Shown here one piece after another: positions 1 through 4,514 of a stretch of 7,028 bases of DNA; position 1 is the stretch's first letter; every line of letters begins with the position of its first letter. The DNA comes from JASHVB01 sp049522565 (GTDB lineage: Bacteria; Pseudomonadota; Alphaproteobacteria; Acetobacterales; Acetobacteraceae). The translations under genes were made by a program, and so were the position numbers. The stretch spans positions 1 to 7,028 of the forward strand of contig JBEKNT010000369.1 of NCBI GenBank assembly GCA_049522565.1, read 5' to 3'. The notes beneath the pieces were generated by a model that was given only the letters and a program-made list of their open reading frames with translations, had not been told where the DNA came from and did no database searches.

Positions 1-16
1 ACCGGCGGCCGCCGGT
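1..16. repeat. perfect 16-bp palindrome at window edge
   Basis: The two halves ACCGGCGG and CCGCCGGT are exact reverse complements with no spacer. It may be the visible part of a longer structure continuing to the left, for example the end of a neighbouring gene's terminator or a protein-binding site. There is no T-tract, so a terminator call is not supported from this window alone. Confidence 0.4.
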
Positions 17-169
17 CCCAGCGCACCTCTGCTCAAACCATTCCGCGGAGGCGAAATCCGGATACAAGGGGCGTGAGGCACGAACCGCCGGTGCGTGAGC
101 TTGCCGGGGAATAACCGTGTCCGATGCCGTACGGACCGTGCCCAATCCGACATCGTCGGCGGCGGCGGA

Positions 170-213
170 CCATCCACGACGGTGCTTTATGTGACCCGCA
201 CAGTCGTGGATGG
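170..213. repeat. large inverted repeat (11-bp arms plus inner 4-bp stem)
   Basis: CCATCCACGAC at 170-180 is the exact reverse complement of GTCGTGGATGG at 203-213. After one mismatch (181/202) the stem resumes with GTGC (182-185) against GCAC (198-201), leaving a 12-nt loop at 186-197. As RNA this would be a stable 16-position hairpin; as DNA it could be a two-half-site operator. No T-tract follows on either strand. Function unknown. Confidence 0.6.
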
Positions 214-366
214 CGGGCCGGAGCGTGCGCCCGGACACTTGACCCGGGGCGCCGCCATGACGGGACGAACGATGCTGCGCCGCATGTTGCCTGGTTTATT
301 CGGCGGCGAGCCCTTCAGCCCCTCACTTTCGCCGCATCGGTTGGTTCGCGTCGCGCCCCGGGCGAC

Positions 367-432
367 CTCTCCGGCGCGCCGCGCGGGGCTCTCCGGCGCG
401 CCACGCGGGGCTCTCCGGCGCGCTGCGTGGGA
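367..432. repeat. tandem array of three 22-bp GC-rich units
   Basis: Three head-to-tail units lie at 367-388, 389-410 and 411-432. Units 1 and 2 differ at a single base; unit 3 is more diverged toward its 3' end. Each unit opens with CTCTCCGGCGCG, and units 1 and 2 contain the 8-bp palindrome GGCGCGCC. The array is bracketed by inverted 8-mers, ACCTCTCC (365-372) and GGAGAGGT (430-437), so the transcript could fold back on itself. The 22-bp period is not a multiple of three, which argues against coding. It ends 16 bp before the -35 box of the rpmJ promoter. Confidence 0.75.
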
Positions 433-448
433 GAGGTGTGGTGTCCAG

Positions 449-477
449 TTGACACCGCCCCGCCCCGCCCCTATCCA
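449..477 (+). promoter_or_regulatory. candidate sigma70 promoter for rpmJ
   Basis: A perfect -35 hexamer TTGACA (449-454) is followed by a 17-bp C-rich spacer and a partial -10 hexamer TATCCA (472-477; only the first three bases match consensus). Transcription would begin near 484, giving rpmJ a leader of roughly 27 nt. The ideal -35 and spacing support it; the weak -10 lowers confidence. Confidence 0.5.
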
Positions 478-510
478 GCGCCGCCCGAATTCCGCCGGAA
501 GCCCTGTGTC

Positions 511-636
511 ATGCGCATACGCAACAGCCTGAGAGCCGCCAAGGTCCGCGACAAGAACTGCCGCGTGGTGCGCCGGCGTGGCCGCGTCTACGTGATCAAC
601 AAGAAGAACCCGCGGATGAAGTGCCGCCAGGGCTGA
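511..636 (+). CDS. rpmJ: 50S ribosomal protein L36 (bL36), zinc-free form
   Basis: This 41-residue, strongly basic protein is a structural component of the large ribosomal subunit. It begins MRIRNSLRAAKVRDKN and continues with an RRRGR stretch, YVINKKNP and a terminal KCRQG, the pattern of L36 in Alphaproteobacteria. The zinc-ribbon Cys/Cys/Cys/His set of the shorter C+ form is absent; the two cysteines present (C17, C38) are not at the canonical positions. The open frame extends upstream to about 124, but the ATG at 511 is the true start: it gives the family length, has GGAAG at 497-501 nine bases ahead, and follows a promoter-like sequence at 449-477. The gene appears to be transcribed alone; its stop is about 180 bp from the next promoter. 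Confidence 0.95.
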   Translation: MRIRNSLRAAKVRDKNCRVVRRRGRVYVINKKNPRMKCRQG

Positions 637-819
637 TCCCGGGGACCGCCGACGCGCTCGATCCGGCCCGACGACCACGCGACCAATCCAATCCAGGTCA
701 GGGCGCAGACCACCCGCCCATGATGGCGGCGCGGCGCCCTGCCGGGGGCGTTTCCCCGCCGCCCAACACACCTGCGCAACCGCCCGGGCAGCTCCGCTAC
801 TGGCGCGTATGACCGGCGT
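637..819 (+). other. intergenic spacer between rpmJ and the etf promoter
   Basis: No gene is visible here. The only structure I can support is a modest hairpin at 735-750: CGCCC (735-739) against GGGCG (746-750), with a 6-nt loop and followed by only three T residues. It is a weak candidate for the rpmJ terminator. The reading frames crossing this spacer lack ribosome binding sites and any recognisable product. Confidence 0.3.
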
Positions 820-849
820 TTGACAGCAACGGTCCCCGCTGCATATGGT
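820..849 (+). promoter_or_regulatory. candidate sigma70 promoter of the etfB-etfA-hbd operon
   Basis: A perfect -35 box TTGACA (820-825), an 18-bp spacer and TATGGT (844-849; four of six consensus bases, including the key T, A and final T) form the best promoter candidate ahead of etfB. Transcription would start near 856, giving a leader of about 80 nt. That leader contains a small hairpin, CGGGCG (879-884), loop GCA, CGCCCG (888-893). No operator for a fatty-acid regulator could be recognised. Confidence 0.55.
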
Positions 850-936
850 CCGCGCCTTCTATTGCAGGTGCGAACAGGCGGGCGGCACGCCCGGCTCTGA
901 CCCCTTACCCGACTCCTGGAAGCGGCACGGTCCCCC

Positions 937-1686
937 ATGAAAATCCTCGTCCCCGTCAAGCGGGTGGTCGACTACAACGTCAAGGTCCGCGTCAAGGCGG
1001 ACGGCTCCGGCATGGAAACCGCCGGCGTCAAGATGTCCATGAACCCGTTCGACGAGATCGCCGTCGAGGAGGCCGTGCGCCTGCGGGAAAAGGGCGTCGC
1101 CACCGAAATCATCGCGGTCTCGCTGGGCGTCGCCCAGTGCGCCGAGACGATCCGCACCGCGCTCGCCATGGGCGCCGACCGTGGCATCCTGGTCGAAACC
1201 GACGCCGAGTTGCAGCCCCTGGCCGTGGCCAAATTGCTCAAGGCGATCGCCGACAAGGAACAGCCGAAGCTGATCATCCTGGGCAAGCAGGCGATCGACG
1301 ACGACATGAGCGCCACCGGCCAGATGCTGGCGGCCTTGCTGGACTGGCCGCAGGGCACCTTCGCTTCCAAGATCACCATCGAGGGTGACCTGATGACCGT
1401 GGTCCGCGAGGTGGATGGCGGACTGGAGACGGTCACGGTCAACCTGCCGGCGATCATCACCACCGACCTGCGGCTGAACGAGCCGCGCTACGCCTCGCTG
1501 CCCAACATCATGAAGGCGCGCAAGAAGCCGATCGAGACCATCAAGCCGGCCGATCTGGGCGTCGATCCGGCGCCGCGGCTGACCACGCTGAGGGTCTCCG
1601 ATCCGCCGAAGCGCAAGGCGGGGGTGAAGGTCGGCTCGGTGGCCGAGCTGGTGAGCAAGCTGCGCAATGAAGCGAAGGTGATCTGA
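937..1686 (+). CDS. etfB: electron transfer flavoprotein, beta subunit
   Basis: EtfB pairs with EtfA to form the soluble ETF heterodimer, which accepts electrons from acyl-CoA dehydrogenases and passes them to ETF:quinone oxidoreductase. The 249 residues match the family length. Visible landmarks are the N-terminal KILVPVKRVVDYNVKVRV, NPFDEIAVEEAVRLREKG (36-53), the AMP-binding stretch LGKQAIDDDMSATGQMLA (115-132), and the signature VDGGLETVTVNLPAI through NEPRYASLPNIMKARKK (159-197). L188 in SLPNIMK corresponds to the recognition-loop leucine (L195 in human ETFB) that docks into partner dehydrogenases; K193 and K196 align with the human methylated lysines K200 and K203. The ATG at 937 is at the conserved N-terminus, although its Shine-Dalgarno is weak (GGAAG at 918-922 lies 14 bases away). 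First gene of a three-gene operon; etfA follows after 3 bp. Confidence 0.97.
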   Translation: MKILVPVKRVVDYNVKVRVKADGSGMETAGVKMSMNPFDEIAVEEAVRLREKGVATEIIAVSLGVAQCAETIRTALAMGADRGILVETDAELQPLAVAKLLKAIADKEQPKLIILGKQAIDDDMSATGQMLAALLDWPQGTFASKITIEGDLMTVVREVDGGLETVTVNLPAIITTDLRLNEPRYASLPNIMKARKKPIETIKPADLGVDPAPRLTTLRVSDPPKRKAGVKVGSVAELVSKLRNEAKVI

Positions 1687-1689
1687 GCG

Positions 1690-2625
1690 ATGACGAGCCT
1701 CGTTCTGCTGGAATTCGACGCCGCCGGCATCAAGCAGCCGTCGCGCAGCGCGGTCGCCGCGGCCCAAAAACTTGGGGAGGTGCATGCCCTGGTCGCCGGC
1801 AGCGGGCTGGACGCCGCCGCGCAGGCCGCCGCGAAGCTGCCCGGTGTGACCAAGGTGCTGGTGGCCGATTCGCCGGCGCTCGACCACCTGCTCGCGGAGC
1901 CGACCGCGGCGCTGTTGCTCGCCCTGGCCCCGGCCTATTCGCACCTGCTGGCTGCCACCACCGCGGTCGGCAAGAACATCATGCCGCGCGTCGCCGCGAT
2001 GCTGGATGTGCAGCCGATCAGCGATATCGCCGACGTGGTCGATGCCGACACCTTCGTCCGGCCGATCTACGCCGGCAACGGCCTCGCGACGGTGAAATCC
2101 GCCGACGCCAAGAAGGTCATCACCGTGCGTGCCGCCAGCTTCGATCCGGTCGCTGCCGACGGCGGCAACGCGCCGATCGAACCGGCCGCGATCCCCGACC
2201 TGCCCAGCGTGTCGAAATTCGTCTCCGCCGAGCTGTCCAAGAGCGAGCGCCCCGAACTCACCGCGGCGCGCGTGGTGATCTCCGGCGGGCGCGGCATGCA
2301 GGCCGGCGAGAACTTTAAGCTTTTGGAACCTATTGCTGATAAGTTGGGTGCCGCGGTGGGGGCCTCCCGCGCCGCGGTGGATGCCGGTTTCGTGCCGAAC
2401 GACTACCAGGTCGGGCAAACCGGCAAGATCGTCGCCCCGGAGCTTTACGTTGCTGTCGGAATTTCTGGTGCCATCCAGCATCTGGCCGGCATGAAGGACA
2501 GCAAGGTGATCGTGGCGATCAATAAGGATGAGGAAGCGCCCATCTTCCAGGTCGCCGATTACGGCCTGGTGGCTGATCTCTTCACCGCGCTGCCCGAGTT
2601 GGCGGCGGAACTGGAGCGCTCCTGA
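1690..2625 (+). CDS. etfA: electron transfer flavoprotein, alpha subunit
   Basis: EtfA carries the redox-active FAD of ETF. It is 311 residues, normal for bacteria. The N-terminal domain (about 1-185) contains NIMPRVAAMLDVQPISDI (96-113). The C-terminal FAD domain shows SGGRGM (198-203), GASRAAVDAG (224-233), NDYQVGQTGKIVAPELY (237-253) and VGISGAIQHLAGM (256-268), the family signature. R201, S226, R227, T244 and H264 align, at a constant offset of 22, with human R223, S248, R249, T266 and H286 around the flavin. AAGGTG at 1675-1680, inside the end of etfB, sits nine bases before the ATG, suggesting translational coupling. Oddity: two short blocks of the FAD domain (2314-2349 and 2443-2469) use mostly A/T-ending codons, unlike the rest of the operon. 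Confidence 0.97.
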   Translation: MTSLVLLEFDAAGIKQPSRSAVAAAQKLGEVHALVAGSGLDAAAQAAAKLPGVTKVLVADSPALDHLLAEPTAALLLALAPAYSHLLAATTAVGKNIMPRVAAMLDVQPISDIADVVDADTFVRPIYAGNGLATVKSADAKKVITVRAASFDPVAADGGNAPIEPAAIPDLPSVSKFVSAELSKSERPELTAARVVISGGRGMQAGENFKLLEPIADKLGAAVGASRAAVDAGFVPNDYQVGQTGKIVAPELYVAVGISGAIQHLAGMKDSKVIVAINKDEEAPIFQVADYGLVADLFTALPELAAELERS

Positions 2626-3555
2626 ATGAACGTCGAAGTCAAGCCGGCGCCCGCCTCAGCGTCGATGCTGATTGAGCCGCCAATGCTCGCCCGTGTGGGG
2701 GTGGTCGGCGCCGGCCAGATGGGCAACGGCATCGCCCATGTCTGCGCGCTGGCCGGACTTCAGGTGAACCTGCTGGACGCGAAGCAGGACGCGCTGGACC
2801 GCGCCATGGCGACGATGAGCCGCAACATGGACCGCCAGGTCCACCGCACGCTGATCTCGCCGGAAGACAAGATCGAGGCGCTCGGCCGCATCAAGCTGGG
2901 CACCGACTACGCGATGTTCGACGACGCCGACCTGGTGATCGAGGCGGCGACGGAAAAGGAAGACGTCAAGCGCGCCGTCTTCAAGCAATTGGTGCCCCAC
3001 CTCAAGCCGGCCTGTCTGCTGGCGTCCAACACCTCGTCGATCTCCATCACGCGGCTCGGCGCCTCGACCGACCGGCCGGAAAAATTCATCGGCATGCACT
3101 TCATGAATCCGGTGCCGGTGATGAAGCTGGTGGAGATCATCCGCGGCATCGCCACCGACGAGCCGACCTTCCAGGCGGTGCAGGCGCTGGCGATCAAGCT
3201 GGGCAAGATCCCCGCGGTTGCCGAGGATTTCCCCGCGTTCATCGTCAACCGGATCCTGGTGCCGATGATCAACGAGGCGGTGTTTGCGCTGTATGAGGGC
3301 GTCGGCTCCGTCTCCGGCATCGACACCGCCATGCGGCTGGGTGCCAACCATCCGATGGGACCGCTGGAGCTGGCCGATTTCATCGGACTCGATACCTGCC
3401 TGTCGATCATGCAGGTGCTGTACGAGGGGTTGTCGGATTCCAAGTACCGGCCATGCCCGCTGCTGGTGAAGTACGTCGAGGCCGGCTGGCTGGGGCGGAA
3501 GACCAACCGCGGCTTCTACGACTACACGCAGAACCCGCCGCGGCCGACGCGATAG
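2626..3555 (+). CDS. hbd: 3-hydroxybutyryl-CoA dehydrogenase (3-hydroxyacyl-CoA dehydrogenase family)
   Basis: This soluble NAD(P)-dependent enzyme interconverts (S)-3-hydroxybutyryl-CoA and acetoacetyl-CoA in beta-oxidation or butyrate/PHB-linked metabolism. In 309 residues it shows the Rossmann motif GAGQMG (28-33) with D51 after the second strand, IEAATEKEDVK (105-115), SNTSSISIT (134-142), GMHFMNPVPVMKLVEII (156-172) and FIVNRILVPMINEA (205-218). S137, H158, E170 and N208 are the expected substrate and catalytic residues. The C-terminal dimerisation domain has NHPMGPLELADFIGLDT (241-257) and ends GRKTNRGFYDY. The ATG abuts the etfA stop with no gap; GGAG at 2613-2616 gives good spacing. 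The N-terminus is about 15-20 residues longer than usual; internal ATGs at codons 14 and 20 lack good ribosome sites. Cosubstrate and chain-length preference cannot be read from sequence. Confidence 0.93.
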   Translation: MNVEVKPAPASASMLIEPPMLARVGVVGAGQMGNGIAHVCALAGLQVNLLDAKQDALDRAMATMSRNMDRQVHRTLISPEDKIEALGRIKLGTDYAMFDDADLVIEAATEKEDVKRAVFKQLVPHLKPACLLASNTSSISITRLGASTDRPEKFIGMHFMNPVPVMKLVEIIRGIATDEPTFQAVQALAIKLGKIPAVAEDFPAFIVNRILVPMINEAVFALYEGVGSVSGIDTAMRLGANHPMGPLELADFIGLDTCLSIMQVLYEGLSDSKYRPCPLLVKYVEAGWLGRKTNRGFYDYTQNPPRPTR

Positions 3556-3597
3556 GACGCAGGACGGGCGCTGAGGGCGCGCGGGGAAACAAGTGCT

Positions 3598-3768
3598 TCA
3601 AGCGGCCCCGTGGTAACCCCCCGTGTCATCGCCGGCGCTGTGCACGTGACCCAAGGCGCGCCAGTCGTCACCGCGCGCCTGGAAACCAGTCCCCCAGCAC
3701 CTGGTCTGTCGTATAGCTGAGACTTCCCAGATCCGTCCTCGACTGCTCGCGATTCCCTGATCCATCAT
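3598..3768 (-). other. possible 56-codon ORF behind a perfect Shine-Dalgarno (unassigned)
   Basis: On the - strand an AGGAGGTG (3778-3771), fully complementary to the 16S anti-Shine-Dalgarno, is followed by two tandem in-frame ATGs (3768 and 3765). The second has ideal spacing. The frame encodes about 56 residues beginning MMDQGIASSRGRIWEVSAI and stops at 3598-3600. I recognise no family, and codon choice is not GC-ending like the neighbours (GGA, AGT, CGA, TCA, ATA, ACT occur). It may be a small peptide gene, the truncated start of a lost or inserted gene, or chance. It lies between the hbd and DUF2442 genes and would run in the same direction as the latter. Confidence 0.22.
3654..3680. repeat. 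GC-rich inverted repeat downstream of hbd
   Basis: AGGCGCGC (3654-3661) is the exact reverse complement of GCGCGCCT (3673-3680), with an 11-nt loop. It lies about 100 bp past the hbd stop. No T-tract follows on either strand, so an intrinsic terminator is not demonstrated; it may protect the 3' end of the operon transcript or be incidental in such GC-rich DNA. Confidence 0.3.
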
Positions 3769-3795
3769 GCCACCTCCTCTGCGGGGTCGCGCGTC

Positions 3796-3808
3796 GGCAC
3801 AGTGTGCC
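3796..3808. repeat. short palindrome just past the DUF2442 stop
   Basis: GGCACA (3796-3801) and TGTGCC (3803-3808) are perfect reverse complements around a single base; as RNA it would fold as GGCAC, loop AGT, GTGCC. It starts 10 bp beyond the DUF2442 stop codon on the - strand. There is no T-run, so it is only a weak candidate for a transcript end. Confidence 0.25.
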
Positions 3809-3818
3809 AGCCCGTCCC

Positions 3819-4073
3819 CTAAGCCACAGCCGGACGGCGGACCGTCGCGTCACCGCGCCCGGCAAGCAAGCCGGGGACAGAAATGTCCTCGTCCAACGCT
3901 TCCCAATGCAGGCCCTGGCCGGACGGGCTGATGCGATAGTCCTGCCGTTGCGCCGGGGTGGCGTGCAGCAGGCGCGGGAACCATGCGAGCGGAATGCCGA
4001 GGACCCGATCGTCCACGAGTTCGACCCACATCGTCTGATTGTCGAAGCGGAGGGACTTAGCCGAAGTGCTCAT
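3819..4073 (-). CDS. DUF2442 domain-containing protein
   Basis: A small protein of 84 residues. The DUF2442 core is clear: a short beta-rich N-terminus (LRFDNQTMWVELVDDRVLGI, 8-27), then PLAWFPRLLHATPAQR (28-43), a YRI strand, GLHWEALDEDISVPGLLAG (54-72). The PLAWFPRL and WxxLDEDISVxGLL blocks are the family hallmarks. Members have no established biochemical function. The ATG lies inside the end of the upstream DUF4160 gene (17-bp overlap), and its own Shine-Dalgarno is poor, so translation is probably coupled. The tail after residue 72 (GRGDATVRRPAVA) is family-atypical and may be unstructured. No transmembrane segment or signal peptide. The family assignment is secure; any role, including antitoxin-like partner of DUF4160, is inference. 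Confidence 0.88.
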   Translation of the reverse strand: MSTSAKSLRFDNQTMWVELVDDRVLGIPLAWFPRLLHATPAQRQDYRISPSGQGLHWEALDEDISVPGLLAGRGDATVRRPAVA

Positions 4074-4299
4074 GCCACGCCTGTTCTATCGCGGCCCGAT
4101 GGCTTTCGACCACCGCCACCAATTCGCCCAGAGCGCGGGCGTTGAAACCGATGCTGTCTGCCACCTGGACCGAGGGTTTTGGCCAAAACTTCGCCTCCGC
4201 GTCGCCGCGCAATGCGTGGATATGGATGGGTTCGCGTGGGCTGCCCTCGTTGGAAATGAAGAAGAACCGAATGCCGCGGTAGCGAAACACGATCGGCAC
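4057..4299 (-). CDS. DUF4160 domain-containing protein
   Basis: An 80-residue protein spanning the whole DUF4160 family. It starts at a GTG (4299) giving MPIVFRYRGIRFFFISNEG, preceded by GGGAGGGA (about 4318-4311) 11 bases upstream. Conserved features: RFFFISNEG (11-19), an HIH motif (26-28) followed by RGDAEAKFW (31-39), a GFNARAL segment (51-57) and the terminal AWHEHFG (74-80). The closely spaced histidines and acidic residues could bind a metal or form an active site, but this is inference; no activity is established for the family. It is the first gene of a pair with DUF2442, an arrangement I know to recur in many bacteria. The 17-bp overlap indicates co-translation. A nearby promoter could not be identified with confidence. 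Confidence 0.88.
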   Translation of the reverse strand: MPIVFRYRGIRFFFISNEGSPREPIHIHALRGDAEAKFWPKPSVQVADSIGFNARALGELVAVVESHRAAIEQAWHEHFG

Positions 4300-4514
4300 G
4301 ACGTGGGTGCTCCCTCCCGGCAGTCACGACCGCACAACCCCGGGGTCGCCTGCGCAGCGCAGCGATAACGCGGTCGGGTGAACGGACGGCTAACCATCGT
4401 CCCGGTGGAACGCTGTCATGCAGGGCTGTGAACCGCGGCAGGGGGCGGCGAGCGTCGCCGACCGTGGGCGCGAAGTGGCAGGGCAGAGTCCCGTAGCGCC
4501 GGAGAGACCGGGCA
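4300..4514 (-). other. spacer between the glycosyltransferase and DUF4160 genes
   Basis: No gene is visible in these 215 bases. A perfect 6-bp hairpin, CGGCGA (4446-4451), loop GCG, TCGCCG (4455-4460), lies about 55 bp beyond the glycosyltransferase stop, but no T-tract follows on the - strand. I could not find a promoter for the DUF pair with acceptable hexamers and spacing. Confidence 0.35.

Larger units (their letters stand above)
1..510. other. gene-poor leader region upstream of rpmJ
   Basis: I see no convincing gene in these 510 bases. Frames run open in several registers, but codon choice is mixed, Shine-Dalgarno sequences are lacking and no product is recognisable. A frame enters from the left edge on the + strand and stops at 112-114; a - strand frame from an ATG at 153 runs off the edge. 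Neither resembles a known protein. What can be supported are structures listed separately: an edge palindrome, a large inverted repeat at 170-213, a 22-bp tandem array at 367-432, and the rpmJ promoter. Confidence 0.5.

Noticed and set aside
1..153. - strand frame from ATG at 153 running off the left edge
   Set aside because: No Shine-Dalgarno ahead of the ATG, mixed codon usage and no recognisable product; cannot be judged without sequence to the left.
124..636. 170-codon frame in register with rpmJ
   Set aside because: Only the last 41 codons match a known protein. The upstream part crosses the 22-bp repeats, which change frame at every unit, has no good ribosome site at 124, and would make an L36 of unprecedented length.
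735..753. Intrinsic terminator for rpmJ
   Set aside because: The 5-bp stem is short and only three T residues follow, so I kept it as a remark rather than a terminator feature.
859..2481. 540-codon open frame on the - strand opposite etfB and etfA
   Set aside because: It is the antisense shadow of strongly GC-biased genes; its translation is rich in H, R, G, D and Q with no recognisable domain, while the + strand encodes unmistakable EtfB and EtfA.
2656..3351. 231-codon open frame on the - strand opposite hbd
   Set aside because: Antisense shadow; the + strand frame has the complete dehydrogenase with all catalytic residues.
3668..3865. 65-codon - strand frame overlapping the end of DUF2442
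   Set aside because: It starts inside the DUF2442 gene with no ribosome site, and its arginine-rich N-terminal half is an out-of-frame reading of that gene's end.
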